A program made the translations under genes and the position numbers. The notes below the pieces were generated by a model. It was not told the origin of the DNA. It ran no database searches and was given only the letters and a program-made list of their open reading frames with translations. Of a stretch of DNA of 64,000 nt, positions 37,799 to 47,618 are shown one piece after another. Source of the stretch: Metabacillus halosaccharovorans (GTDB lineage: Bacteria > Bacillota > Bacilli > Bacillales > Bacillaceae); assembly GCF_002019635.1 (NCBI RefSeq), contig NZ_KV917371.1, positions 1,470,001 through 1,534,000 on the forward strand, read 5' to 3'. How positions within the stretch are numbered: position 1 is the first letter of the stretch; each line of letters starts with the position of its first letter.

Positions 37799-39166
37799 AT
37801 GTCCAATTCCCCTTTCCCTATAAGAGGGGTTATAGAAGGATTCTACGGTTTATTTTACACAGCGCCAGAACGAAATGATTTAATTTCTTTTATGGCAGAT
37901 CATGGGTATAACCAATATATTTATGGCCCAAAAAACGACCGCCAGCACCGTGCTCGCTGGAGAGAACCATATCCTGAATTTATCATGAAACAGTTTGCTG
38001 AAACAGTTGAGCACTCAAAAGAACTCGGGATTGACTTTTGCTATTCGATTGGTTCTGGTGTATCCATAAATTATGCCTCTGACGATGATTTTCATTATAT
38101 AACAACAAAATTTCAAGCATTTTATGATATTGGTGTTCGAACATTCATGATTATGCTTGATGATATTTCCGCTGAATTCCTCCATAAAGAAGAAAAGATG
38201 ATGTTTGCAAGTTATGGTGAAGCACATGTTTCCTTAACAAATAAATTATTTCGTTGGTTAAAATCTTTTGATCCAACATGTCAATTGGCTATTTGTCCAA
38301 CAGATTATCACGGTCGGGCACCATTTAGTGATTATATTCATGTGCTTGGAAGAGGGTTAGATCCTGAAATCGATATTTATTACACAGGTCCGGACATTTG
38401 CTCAGAAACCATTTCAGAACAAGATGCTGCTGATTTTGCAAAGGCGGTAAAGAGAAAGCCTATTATTTGGGATAACTACCCTGTAAATGATTTGGGGATG
38501 ACTTCTGAAATGCACATTGGGCCAATTAGTGGTAGAGCTTCTAAACTTCCAGATGTGTGTAAGGGCTTTATTGTCAATACGATGCCACAAGCTGAAGCAT
38601 CCAAAATTGCTTTACTCACATTTGCAGATTATTTTGAGAACCCTGAAAGCTATAACCTCTGGGATTCATGGGAAAAAGCGTTAAAACTTATTGGTGGTGA
38701 AGAACACTATCATGCATTAAGACGCTTTGCGGAGAATTCATTGTTTTCCTGCTTAGGGTACCAAGATGCTGAGTGTTTGAAGCAGCTAACTGCAAATGCT
38801 TTGTCTGCTCTTCAATCGGGAGAGTTAGCAACCAATAGTATAAATGTCCAAAACCTTTATGAATACTTAGATTCATTAGATGAAGCTGGTTATACCTTAA
38901 AGTTTAGAATGACAAATTATCACTTAAGAAATAATCTTGCCCCATGGATTGAGCTTATGGAAAGCTGGGCATGGGTAGCTAGGAGAGCAATCACTGTCTT
39001 AAGAGCCTTGGAAAAAAATGAAGAGGTTGATTCACTAGTCAACTTGCTGAAGGAATCTACTTTAGAAATAGAAAAGCATCCAAAAAAATATGCTGGAAGC
39101 ATTCTCTATCCGTTAATTGAATTTGCATTGGCAAAGGCTGAAAAGAAGTCGGTTTTACGACAATAG
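37799..39166 (+). CDS. GH84-family beta-N-acetylglucosaminidase-like protein
   Basis: A 455-aa protein with the GH84 (O-GlcNAcase/NagJ) catalytic barrel: RGVIEGFYGLFYTAPERND at the N-terminus, NQYIYGPKNDRQHR, and the catalytic Asp pair in MIMLDDISAEF at about residues 120-121. WDNYPVNDLG and FIVNTMPQAEASKIAL follow. A helical region forms the rest. There is no signal peptide and none of the extra binding domains of secreted relatives, so it acts in the cytoplasm on imported HexNAc-containing oligosaccharides. AAAGGAGA precedes ATG 37799. Confidence 0.88.
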   Translation: MSNSPFPIRGVIEGFYGLFYTAPERNDLISFMADHGYNQYIYGPKNDRQHRARWREPYPEFIMKQFAETVEHSKELGIDFCYSIGSGVSINYASDDDFHYITTKFQAFYDIGVRTFMIMLDDISAEFLHKEEKMMFASYGEAHVSLTNKLFRWLKSFDPTCQLAICPTDYHGRAPFSDYIHVLGRGLDPEIDIYYTGPDICSETISEQDAADFAKAVKRKPIIWDNYPVNDLGMTSEMHIGPISGRASKLPDVCKGFIVNTMPQAEASKIALLTFADYFENPESYNLWDSWEKALKLIGGEEHYHALRRFAENSLFSCLGYQDAECLKQLTANALSALQSGELATNSINVQNLYEYLDSLDEAGYTLKFRMTNYHLRNNLAPWIELMESWAWVARRAITVLRALEKNEEVDSLVNLLKESTLEIEKHPKKYAGSILYPLIEFALAKAEKKSVLRQ

Positions 39167-39280
39167 AAGTCATTTAAATGCTAGAGACTGTGCTAAAGGG
39201 GCTATTAATAGTAAAGTATTCAATCTTCCAATAAAGACTGGTCCCTTAACTATCTTCCATTATGTTAGGACTTAGGGGTT

Positions 39281-41101
39281 GTGAATAAACGAATGAAACA
39301 AATCTCTACAAATCTATATGTTTATAAAGATACCTGTAATGTCTATATTCTCAAAATAAACGAGAAAGCCATTTTAATTGATTTTGGGCACGGTGATGTG
39401 TTGGATGAGCTTCATTCAATTGGAGTTACAGAAATAACGGATATCCTAATGACCCACCATCATCGTGACCAAGCACAAGGATTAGAAAAAGCAGTAAAGA
39501 GTGGCATCCGAATTTGGGTTCCACATGTAGAGAAGGATTTATTTGAAGTGGTTGATGAACATTGGAAGGCTAGAGAAATTGATAACAATTATAACATGAG
39601 GCAAGATCGATTCTCAATCCTTCATTCAATACCTGTATATGAAACATTAAGGGACTACACCACTTACAGCATAAATGGAATCGAGCTGAAGGTTGTACCT
39701 TCGCCAGGTCACACAACAGGATCCATTTCATTCATAACAGAGTTAGACAGAAAAAAGGTAGCTTTTACTGGTGACTTAATCTACGCCCCTGGAAAGGTAT
39801 GGTCAATGTCTGCAACACAATGGTCATATAACGGGGGAGAGGGGATTGCATATAGTATCCTCTCCTTACTAGATATTCGGGATCAAAAGCCTGATCTATT
39901 GCTTCCATCACACGGACATATGATGGATAAAGCTTTTGAAGCGATTAATCAATTAGTAGACCGTTTTTCAAAGCTGATGAAACTTCGAAAGCAAAACCCA
40001 AGGTTATTTCAATTAAGAGATAAGCCATATGAAGCCATTACTCCACATTTATTAAAAAATCGCACGAGCATGTCAAATTCATACGTCGTTTTATCAAACA
40101 GTGGTAAAGCTTTATTCATAGACTTTGGCTACGATTTTATGGGAGGAGTTGCAGCAGGTGCTGATCGGGCGTCAAGAAGACCATGGCTTTATACGATTTC
40201 AAGGCTAAAGGAACAGTTTGGAATTAAAAAGATTGATGTTGTGATTCCAACTCATTTCCATGATGATCATGTGGCAGGGCTAAATGTTTTAAGGGATATA
40301 GAAGGGACGGAGGTGTGGTGTTCTGAAAATTTTTCATCCATTCTAGAACAGCCAAAAAAATATAATCTCCCATGTCTCTGGTATGATCCCATAAAAGTAG
40401 ATCGAACACTGCCGCTGCAAAAAGCAATTAAGTGGGAAGAATATGAATTTACCTTGCATGAGCAATCAGGTCATACCTTTTATTCGGTTGTCATTGATTT
40501 TATGGTTGATGGTAAGCGAGTGTTGGCCATAGGAGACCAATATCAAGATGAGAATGTAAATTATGTTTACCATAATAAATTCCGAATTTGGGACTATTGT
40601 GACAGTGCTAACCTTTATCGAACATTAAATCCTGATATTTTAATTTCGGGTCATTGGGATCCGATTTATGTCACGGAAGAGTTTTTAAGCCAAATAAATG
40701 AACAAGGTCAATTATTAAAGCGATATCACGAGGAGCTGTTACCTTTAGAGGAGCTTGATCTTGGAGAAGAAGGTTTTGGTGCTGCTATTTATCCATACCA
40801 AACACATATTGAAGCAGGTGAAACTTTTTCCATAACCATTGAGGTTAAAAATCCTTTCTATGATGAAAAAACAGTCGTTGCCAAACTTATCACACCAGAC
40901 GGATGGTTCGTTGAAAATAGTGAAGTATGTAAAAGTTTACCTGGAAATACGTCCTATCAGTACTCAACGGGAATTACAGTTCCAAAAGAGTTAGCAGGAA
41001 GCAAGCTCCTAATGGCTGTTGATTTAACGATTGATGAGCATCATTTAGGCCAACACGCTGAAGCGTTTGTCTCTATTTCAAATAATAGCAGGAAAGCTTA
41101 A
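39281..41101 (+). CDS. Tandem metallo-beta-lactamase-fold protein with C-terminal beta domain
   Basis: A 606-aa protein with two MBL-fold halves in one chain. The first has LMTHHHRDQAQG (about residue 57), PSPGHTTGSISF, FTGDLIYAPG and LLPSHGHMM; the second has IPTHFHDDHVAG (about 324), HEQSGHTFYS, IGDQYQDENV and ISGHWDPI. The second motif is a full HxHxDH; the first ends in Gln in place of the last His. After about residue 510 comes a beta-rich tail (HIEAGETFSITIEVKNPFYD) like a NEW3/Ig-type domain. No signal peptide. I cannot assign a reaction; MBL enzymes include lactonases and phosphodiesterases. Start may be GTG 39281 or ATG 39293. Confidence 0.8.
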   Translation: MNKRMKQISTNLYVYKDTCNVYILKINEKAILIDFGHGDVLDELHSIGVTEITDILMTHHHRDQAQGLEKAVKSGIRIWVPHVEKDLFEVVDEHWKAREIDNNYNMRQDRFSILHSIPVYETLRDYTTYSINGIELKVVPSPGHTTGSISFITELDRKKVAFTGDLIYAPGKVWSMSATQWSYNGGEGIAYSILSLLDIRDQKPDLLLPSHGHMMDKAFEAINQLVDRFSKLMKLRKQNPRLFQLRDKPYEAITPHLLKNRTSMSNSYVVLSNSGKALFIDFGYDFMGGVAAGADRASRRPWLYTISRLKEQFGIKKIDVVIPTHFHDDHVAGLNVLRDIEGTEVWCSENFSSILEQPKKYNLPCLWYDPIKVDRTLPLQKAIKWEEYEFTLHEQSGHTFYSVVIDFMVDGKRVLAIGDQYQDENVNYVYHNKFRIWDYCDSANLYRTLNPDILISGHWDPIYVTEEFLSQINEQGQLLKRYHEELLPLEELDLGEEGFGAAIYPYQTHIEAGETFSITIEVKNPFYDEKTVVAKLITPDGWFVENSEVCKSLPGNTSYQYSTGITVPKELAGSKLLMAVDLTIDEHHLGQHAEAFVSISNNSRKA

Positions 41102-41131
41102 TGTGAATATAAAAAGCAAGGAGTGAAAATG

Positions 41132-43603
41132 ATGACAGAAAAAACAACTGCAGTGAAAGAAAAGCAACAACCAAAAACTATGGAAAAAACATTACATATG
41201 ATCGGAAATGCCCATCTTGATCCAGTTTGGTTATGGCAATGGCAGGAAGGATTCCAAGAAACAAAAGCAACCTTTCGTTCAGCTCTTGACAGAATGAAGG
41301 AATATCCAGAATTTGTTTTTACAAACAGTTCAGCTGCAAACTATGAATGGATTGAAAACAATGAACCAGAAATGTTTGAAGAAATCAAACAACGGATTAA
41401 AGAAGGTCGTTGGGAAATTGTAGGGGGCTGGTGGATTCAGCCAGATTGTAACATCCCTAGTGGTGAATCATTTGTCCGCCAAGGACTATATGGTCAACGT
41501 TATTTTCAAGAAAAGTTTGGGGTAACAGCAAAGGTTGGCTACAATGTTGATAGTTTTGGCCACCATGGTATGCTACCACAAATTCTGAAAAAGAGTGGTA
41601 TGGACTATTATATTTTCATGCGTCCTAGTCCTCAAGAAAAAGGACTTCCAGCAAGACTTTTCTGGTGGGAATCTGATGATGCATCACGTGTATTAGCTTA
41701 TCGTATCCCATATGAATATTGTACCTGGGGGAAGGATGTTGAAAAACATGTCCGTCGAAATGCCGGGGAGTTAAAAGCACCTTTTAATGATTTAATGTGT
41801 TTTTATGGAGTTGGTAATCATGGCGGTGGTCCTACAAAGGAAAATATTGAAAGTATTAAGCGATTAAATGAAGATCCAGCATTTCCGAGATTAGTCTTTA
41901 GTACACCAAATAAATTTTTTGAAGAAATGATGAAAAAGAATCTTCCATTCCCAGTTGTCCATGATGACCTCCAGCATCATGCTAGCGGATGTTATGCTGT
42001 TCACTCTGGCATTAAAAAATGGAACCGTGAAGCAGAAAATATGTTACTAAAAGCTGAAAAATTCTCTGCTTTAGCGAACTGGACCACGGGACAAAAATAT
42101 CCAATAAGGGAATATGATCGCGGCTGGAAAAATGTTTTATTTAATCAATTTCATGATATCTTAGCAGGCACAAGCCTTGAAGAAGCGTATGATGATGCAA
42201 GAGAAATGCATGGGGAAGCAATGTCCATTGCAAATAGAGGGCTGAACTATGCTATCCAATCATTATCATGGAGAATTAATATTGAAGAAGAAGTAGGGAT
42301 GAAACCAATTGTTGTCTTTAATCCACACTCCTGGAACAGTAGAGTAAACGTAGAACTGGAAGTTGGCGGATTAAAAGATGGGGATATTCTGATCGATGAA
42401 GAAGGAAAGCAAGTACCAATTCAATCCGTACAATCACATGCAACATCAGGCGGACGTTACCGTGTAAGCTTCATTGCTGACTTACCTTCAATGGGGTATC
42501 GTGTCTATAAAATTGTACGCAGTGAACTTTTTGAGGAATATACACCGATTCATGCAAGTGATACAACCCTTGAGAATGAGACATTCCGTGTTGAAATTGA
42601 TCCAGTAACCGGATTTGTAAAAAGTTTATTCAACAAAGAGAAAAACCTCGAGGTGCTTGATGGTCCTGCGGCAAGACCTGTTGTCATAGAGGATAAAAGT
42701 GATACATGGTCACATAATGTGCTTCATTTCAATCATGTAGTTGGTTCATTTAAAGCAAAAAGTGTGAAACGTGTAGAACACGGACCTGTTAAATCTGTCA
42801 TTCGTGTCATAAGTGAATACGGAAAATCTACCCTTATTCAAGACTTTACTATGTATAAGGAATTGGATCAAATTGATGTACATTGTACATTAAATTGGCA
42901 GGAACAATTTAAAGCATTAAAGCTTAAATTCCCAGTAAACCTTATTTTTAGAAAAGCAACCTATGAAATCCCTTACGGACACATTGTAAGAGAAAATAAT
43001 GGTGAGGAAGAACCTGGTCAAAACTGGATTGATATGTCTGGAACAAATCCTCAAACAGGGGAAATGTATGGGTTGAGTTTATTAAATAATGGAAAATATA
43101 GCTTTGATATTCATAACAAAGAAATGAGTATAACTGTACTACGAAGTCCAATCTATGCTCACCATGATCCTTTAATACCGGCGGAAGATGGACACTACAC
43201 ATTTATAGACCAGGGAATCCAAAAATTCACATACACAATGCTTCCTCATAAAGGCAATTGGGAAACAGCTGGAACGGTAAAACGTGCAGCGGAATTAAAT
43301 CAAAAGCCAATCAATATTATTGAAACTTATCATAAAGGGTCGCTACCTCAAAAAGACTCTTTCTTAACTGTTGATGTAGACAATGTCATTGTAAGTGTTG
43401 TGAAAAAAGCAGAGGATAATGATGACCTCGTTATTCGAGCATATGAAACATCAAATGATGCTACAAATGCAGTCATTAAACTGCCTAAATGGAATAGAAC
43501 GATTCATGCTGAATTTAATCCTTCTGAAATTAAAACATTCAGAATTCCAGCCGATGAAGCTATGCCGGTTGTCACAACAAATTTACTTGAATGGGATGAG
43601 TAA
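41132..43603 (+). CDS. GH38 alpha-mannosidase
   Basis: An 823-aa GH38 enzyme that removes alpha-mannose with retention. N-terminal IGNAHLDPVWLWQWQEG carries zinc ligands; YNVDSFGHHGMLPQIL has the nucleophile Asp at about residue 145; LFNQFHDILAGTS has a zinc His at about 340. The C-terminal beta domains have the expected length. No signal peptide, so it is cytoplasmic. AAGGAG at 41118-41123 fits ATG 41132 or ATG 41129. It gives the best hint that the imported glycan holds alpha-mannosyl units, although some GH38 enzymes act on other alpha-linked sugars. Confidence 0.92.
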   Translation: MTEKTTAVKEKQQPKTMEKTLHMIGNAHLDPVWLWQWQEGFQETKATFRSALDRMKEYPEFVFTNSSAANYEWIENNEPEMFEEIKQRIKEGRWEIVGGWWIQPDCNIPSGESFVRQGLYGQRYFQEKFGVTAKVGYNVDSFGHHGMLPQILKKSGMDYYIFMRPSPQEKGLPARLFWWESDDASRVLAYRIPYEYCTWGKDVEKHVRRNAGELKAPFNDLMCFYGVGNHGGGPTKENIESIKRLNEDPAFPRLVFSTPNKFFEEMMKKNLPFPVVHDDLQHHASGCYAVHSGIKKWNREAENMLLKAEKFSALANWTTGQKYPIREYDRGWKNVLFNQFHDILAGTSLEEAYDDAREMHGEAMSIANRGLNYAIQSLSWRINIEEEVGMKPIVVFNPHSWNSRVNVELEVGGLKDGDILIDEEGKQVPIQSVQSHATSGGRYRVSFIADLPSMGYRVYKIVRSELFEEYTPIHASDTTLENETFRVEIDPVTGFVKSLFNKEKNLEVLDGPAARPVVIEDKSDTWSHNVLHFNHVVGSFKAKSVKRVEHGPVKSVIRVISEYGKSTLIQDFTMYKELDQIDVHCTLNWQEQFKALKLKFPVNLIFRKATYEIPYGHIVRENNGEEEPGQNWIDMSGTNPQTGEMYGLSLLNNGKYSFDIHNKEMSITVLRSPIYAHHDPLIPAEDGHYTFIDQGIQKFTYTMLPHKGNWETAGTVKRAAELNQKPINIIETYHKGSLPQKDSFLTVDVDNVIVSVVKKAEDNDDLVIRAYETSNDATNAVIKLPKWNRTIHAEFNPSEIKTFRIPADEAMPVVTTNLLEWDE

Positions 43604-43615
43604 AGGAAAAAATAA

Positions 43616-43644
43616 GGTTGAGAAAGGTATCCCTTTTCTCAACC
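43616..43644 (+). other. Hairpin after the GH38 gene
   Basis: GGTTGAGAAA and TTTCTCAACC form a 10-bp stem, but no T run follows. It could protect the 3' end of the upstream message rather than end transcription. Confidence 0.45.
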
Positions 43645-43693
43645 CATTCCCTAGTATTATCTATTTATAAGGATTGTCCAGGAGGAGTTTAAC

Positions 43694-44491
43694 ATGTTTG
43701 TGGCTGAACGTCGCAAGATTATAAAGGAATTATTAAAAAAGAATAAGAGTGTAAAAGTATCTGGATTAGTACAATTACTCCACGTATCTGAAGAAACAGT
43801 ACGGCGTGACTTATTGCATCTAGCAAAGGAAGGGATTGTCGAAAAAAACTATGGCGGAGCTATTTTAATTGAAGAAGAGCCAGACAGTAAACATGTTATT
43901 CTCCCTGTTGGTGAAAGAAAGCTTCAGTATTCACGTGAAAAGGATTTAATAGGTTACGCTGCAGCAAAATTAGTTAAAGAGGGACAAATTATTATTTTAG
44001 ATGCAGGGTCTACAACATGGTATATTGCCAAAAATTTACCTGAAAACAATAAGCTCACGGTAATTTCTAATGGAATGAATGTAGTAGAGGAATGCAGTAA
44101 GGATGAGACAGCCTCGATTTACTTATTAGGCGGAAAATTACGAAGAAATACGATGAGTCTTGTTGGACCGCAAGCAGAAAATGAATTGCAAAAATATCGT
44201 GCAGATTTTGTGTTCCTTGGTACTTCTGGAGTCTCGATAAGACAGGGGTTTACTAGCTTTGACCTATATGAAGCAGAAATGAAACGTGCGATGGTATCAG
44301 CAGGGGAAAAGATTGTTGTTGTTGCCGATCACAGTAAGCTTGAAAAAGCTGGACTTACTTCATTTTGTAACTTTGAAGAAACAGATATATTTATTACAAG
44401 TGACCTAGCCAATAAAAATATTTTACATGAGATTGAAAAGAAAGGTATTCAAGTCATTGTCGTACCAATGGATCAAATTGAAAGCGTTTGA
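43694..44491 (+). CDS. DeoR-family transcriptional regulator
   Basis: A 265-aa DeoR-type regulator. The N-terminal winged helix (ERRKIIKELLKKNKSVKVSG, then LHVSEETVRRDLLHLAKEG) covers residues 5-55; the C-terminal sugar-phosphate sensor domain has ILDAGSTTWYIAKNLP and VVADHSKLEKAG. Members usually repress local sugar genes until a phosphorylated sugar is bound. It sits in the middle of the locus and has its own AGGAGG. Confidence 0.9.
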   Translation: MFVAERRKIIKELLKKNKSVKVSGLVQLLHVSEETVRRDLLHLAKEGIVEKNYGGAILIEEEPDSKHVILPVGERKLQYSREKDLIGYAAAKLVKEGQIIILDAGSTTWYIAKNLPENNKLTVISNGMNVVEECSKDETASIYLLGGKLRRNTMSLVGPQAENELQKYRADFVFLGTSGVSIRQGFTSFDLYEAEMKRAMVSAGEKIVVVADHSKLEKAGLTSFCNFEETDIFITSDLANKNILHEIEKKGIQVIVVPMDQIESV

Positions 44492-44572
44492 TTTGAAGGC
44501 CGTGGAAAAAAACACTAAATTTCTTCAAGGATACCACTGAATTCTCTCACTTTCATATACGAAAGGAAGTGA

Positions 44573-44612
44573 GGGAAGAAAGCTAAATCATCACTTGGCT
44601 TTTTTCCCTGAC
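44573..44612 (+). terminator. Terminator after the DeoR gene
   Basis: GGGAAGAAAGC pairs with GCTTTTTTCCC (one mismatch), the T run being part of the stem. A second hairpin, CTCACTT/AAGTGAG, lies just upstream. It splits the locus into two segments, 33416-44491 and 44669-51279. Confidence 0.6.
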
Positions 44613-44668
44613 TTCTATGACATGACAACAGGTTATAAAAAAATATTAAATATTCAGGAGGTTAATCA

Positions 44669-45688
44669 ATGATAAACGTTGCCTTGCTAAGTAAATGGCA
44701 TGTCCATGCTGATGATTATGCACGTCAAGCAACTAAAAATGAACATGTAGAAATCAAAGTGGTTTGGGATGAAAATCTAGAACGTGGTGAAAAATGGGCT
44801 GAAAAACTAGGAGTTCCTTTTGAAAGTGAGTTACTCAATGTTTTAAAAGATCCAGAAATTGATGCCGTCATTATTGATACACCTACAAATCTACATAAAG
44901 AAATCATTACACTAGCTGCAAAACATAAAAAGCATATTTTCACAGAAAAAGTGTTAGCGTTCACACTAGAAGACAGTGAAGAAATCATTTCAGCTGTAAA
45001 AGAAAATAACGTAAAGCTAATGGTCTCATTACCGCGATTAACGGAAAGTTATTATTTATATGCTCAAGAGATACTAGATAAAGGGTTCCTGGGAAAGCTT
45101 ACATCAATTCGATGCAGATTAGCTCATAATGGAGCTGTCCCGTATGAGGATCATCCAAATGGATGGTTACCAAAGCATTTCTTTAACAAAGAGGAGTGTG
45201 GCGGTGGTGCGCTAATTGATCTTGGTGCACACCCTATTTATTTATCAAATCGTCTAGCAGGACCAGCAAAAGCAGTAACAGCAAAACTACAAAGAACATT
45301 AGGACATGAAGTAGATGATAATGCTGTTGTTCTTGTTGAATATGAATCAGGTGTTTTAGGAACTCTTGAAACAGGTTTTCTATCAAGTGGTTCACCATTT
45401 CAACTGGAATTATACGGAACAGAGGGAGCCCTATTAATAGAAGATCAAAGTATTCGCTTGAAGAGCAAAAAACTTGGTGATGGGTGGAATGTTCCTGAGC
45501 AACTACCAGAGGCACTTCTTATGCCGCTTGATCAATGGGTCTATGAGATTATAAATGATCGTCAACCGACTATTAGGGAAAGTGATTTTATGAATTTAAC
45601 TGTTATAAATCAAGCAGCAAAACTCTCAAATGAACAGGGCAGTAGAGTTGAAATAGCTAAACTAATTTCTTCAAAATCCAACGTGTAA
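44669..45688 (+). CDS. Gfo/Idh/MocA-family oxidoreductase 1
   Basis: A 339-aa NAD(P)-dependent sugar dehydrogenase-family protein. The N-terminal Rossmann part is unusual: VALLSKWHVHADDYARQA takes the place of the usual GxGxxG, so cofactor binding may differ. FTEKVLAF has the EKP-like motif with Val in place of Pro; GGGALIDLGAHPIYLS holds the catalytic-domain His. AGGAGG precedes ATG 44669. 17 bases separate it from the next oxidoreductase. Substrate unknown. Confidence 0.82.
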   Translation: MINVALLSKWHVHADDYARQATKNEHVEIKVVWDENLERGEKWAEKLGVPFESELLNVLKDPEIDAVIIDTPTNLHKEIITLAAKHKKHIFTEKVLAFTLEDSEEIISAVKENNVKLMVSLPRLTESYYLYAQEILDKGFLGKLTSIRCRLAHNGAVPYEDHPNGWLPKHFFNKEECGGGALIDLGAHPIYLSNRLAGPAKAVTAKLQRTLGHEVDDNAVVLVEYESGVLGTLETGFLSSGSPFQLELYGTEGALLIEDQSIRLKSKKLGDGWNVPEQLPEALLMPLDQWVYEIINDRQPTIRESDFMNLTVINQAAKLSNEQGSRVEIAKLISSKSNV

Positions 45689-45705
45689 TAAAAGGAGGAG
45701 CAAAG

Positions 45706-46767
45706 ATGAGTAAAACGTTAAGGGTTGGAATTATTGGTGCAGGTGGTATAGCAAAAGGAGCGCATATTCCAAACTATTTAAAATGCAAAGATAAAGTCGA
45801 AATCGTTGCTGTTAGTGATGTTGTTAAGGAAAAGGCTGAGAAATTGGCGAAAGAGTTTAGTATTCCACACGTATTTACTAGCTATGAGGAAATGCTTGAA
45901 AGTGTACAGATCGATGCAATTAGTGTTTGTACTCCTAATAAATTTCATTACCCAGCAACAATGGCAGCTTTAAAGGCTGGTTGCCACGTACTATGTGAAA
46001 AGCCACCAGCAATGACTCCTCAAGAAGCAGAGGACATGGATGATACTGCTAAAAAGGCAGGGAAAATATTAACATATGGTTTCCATTATCGTCATGCACC
46101 AGAAGTTGAAGCTTTAAAACGATTTGTAGATGGTGGAGAACTAGGATATATTTATGCTGCACGTGTGACGGCAATGCGTCGTCGTGGAATTCCAGGATGG
46201 GGAGTCTTTACGAATAAAGAACTTCAGGGTGGAGGACCTTTAATTGATATTGGGGTGCATATGTTAGATACGGCTTTATATTTAATGGGCTATCCAGAAC
46301 CTGATACTGTATTCGGCGTAACCTATCAAAAATTAGGAAATCGCAAAGGTGTAGGATTAATGGGTTCATGGGATTATGAAAATTTCTCCATTGAAGATAT
46401 GGCTCGCGGAATGATTACATTTAAAAATGGAGCTTCCATTCTTCTTGAAACAGCTTTTGCAGCAAATGTTGAAAAACATGATGAGATGAATGTTACATTA
46501 ATAGGAGAGCAAGGGGGAGCTGATGTATTCCCTCTTAAAATCTATCAGGAAAAGCATGAAACATTAATAGATATAACACCTTCCCACTTACCTAAGAAGG
46601 GATATCATGAATTAGAAGTTGAAAGATTTGTAGATGCATGTTTAGAAGAAAGAACTCCTTTAAGCACTGGGTTACAAGGAGTATATTTACAACGAATTAT
46701 AAACGGCTTATACGAGTCAGCTGAAAAAGGTGAAGCTATAAAACTAACTGAAACAGTTAAGGCCTAA
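45706..46767 (+). CDS. Gfo/Idh/MocA-family oxidoreductase 2
   Basis: A 353-aa member of the same family, with a standard Rossmann start VGIIGAGGIAKGAHIPNYL and the classic HVLCEKPPAMTP motif (Lys about residue 98). GGGPLIDIGVHMLDTALYLMG carries the catalytic His. Both halves are complete. It differs from the upstream copy in the intact GxGGxA loop. AAAGGAGG precedes ATG 45706. Such enzymes oxidise a sugar or cyclitol hydroxyl or reduce the matching ketone. Confidence 0.88.
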   Translation: MSKTLRVGIIGAGGIAKGAHIPNYLKCKDKVEIVAVSDVVKEKAEKLAKEFSIPHVFTSYEEMLESVQIDAISVCTPNKFHYPATMAALKAGCHVLCEKPPAMTPQEAEDMDDTAKKAGKILTYGFHYRHAPEVEALKRFVDGGELGYIYAARVTAMRRRGIPGWGVFTNKELQGGGPLIDIGVHMLDTALYLMGYPEPDTVFGVTYQKLGNRKGVGLMGSWDYENFSIEDMARGMITFKNGASILLETAFAANVEKHDEMNVTLIGEQGGADVFPLKIYQEKHETLIDITPSHLPKKGYHELEVERFVDACLEERTPLSTGLQGVYLQRIINGLYESAEKGEAIKLTETVKA

Positions 46768-46788
46768 TGACACAATACTGATTCAACT

Positions 46789-46826
46789 AGAGCGGTCATT
46801 TTTAAACATGGCCGCTCTGATTTTAA
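46789..46826 (+). terminator. Terminator-like hairpin between oxidoreductase 2 and the TIM-barrel gene
   Basis: AGAGCGGTC pairs with GGCCGCTCT (one G-T pair), followed by GATTTTAAA. The T run is weak, so partial termination or message processing is likely. Confidence 0.55.
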
Positions 46827-46847
46827 ATAGAATAGGGAGGTTTTATG

Positions 46848-47618
46848 ATGAGTCAAATCGGCTTACAATTATTTTCGTTATGGAAAGATGCTGAGAAAGA
46901 TTTTTTAGGAACAGTCCAAAAGGTTACTAGTCTTGGATATGATTCAATCCAATTTGCTGGTTTTTATGATACTCCTGTTATAGAAATAAAGAAGGTAATG
47001 GATGCAAATGGATTAAAAACAGCTGGAGCTCACGTTGGGATCAATCAGCTTTTAGGTGAGGAATTATCTAAAACATTTGAAGATCATCATATGCTTGAAA
47101 ACAATTTACTAATCTGCCCGGCCCTTCCAAAGGAAATGAGGCTGTCAGAGGAAGATTATAAAAAGTCAGCAGAAACCTTAAATGAAATTGGGCTAAGGTG
47201 TAAAAATGCTGGCTTTATTTTTGGCTATCATAACCATGATTTTGAATTTGAGAGTGTTGGAGATCAAACAGGGTTTGATTATCTTTTTGAAAACTCTAAT
47301 CCAGACCTCGTAAAGATTGAACTTGATTGTTATTGGGCAACCTTCGCTAATCAAGATCCATTACAAATTATCAACAAATATAAAGATCGAATTATTTCCT
47401 TACATTTAAAAGATTTAAAGATAGTTGATGGGCATAAAAAAGGAACAGAAATTGGCAATGGTCAATTAGATTTTGAATCACTTATTAAAACTGGGAATAG
47501 CTTTAATATCGAGTGGTTTACCGTTGAACAGGAAGAATTTGAACGTAATCCATATGAAAGCCTTTCACTAAACGCAAACAATCTAAAAAGATTGATGAAT
47601 AGGGTGGGAGTAAATTGA
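46848..47618 (+). CDS. Sugar phosphate isomerase/epimerase-family TIM-barrel protein
   Basis: A 256-aa AP-endonuclease-2-like TIM barrel (xylose isomerase-like superfamily). GYDSIQFAGFYDTP near the N-terminus, FGYHNHDFEFE, VKIELDCYWATFA and ISLHLKDLK hold the metal ligands expected of these enzymes. Relatives include IolE/IolI, 3-ketosugar epimerases and 3-keto-glycoside lyases, so the exact reaction is open. ATG 46848 is slightly better spaced from AGGGAGG than ATG 46845. TGA overlaps the TTG start of the next gene. Confidence 0.85.
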   Translation: MSQIGLQLFSLWKDAEKDFLGTVQKVTSLGYDSIQFAGFYDTPVIEIKKVMDANGLKTAGAHVGINQLLGEELSKTFEDHHMLENNLLICPALPKEMRLSEEDYKKSAETLNEIGLRCKNAGFIFGYHNHDFEFESVGDQTGFDYLFENSNPDLVKIELDCYWATFANQDPLQIINKYKDRIISLHLKDLKIVDGHKKGTEIGNGQLDFESLIKTGNSFNIEWFTVEQEEFERNPYESLSLNANNLKRLMNRVGVN

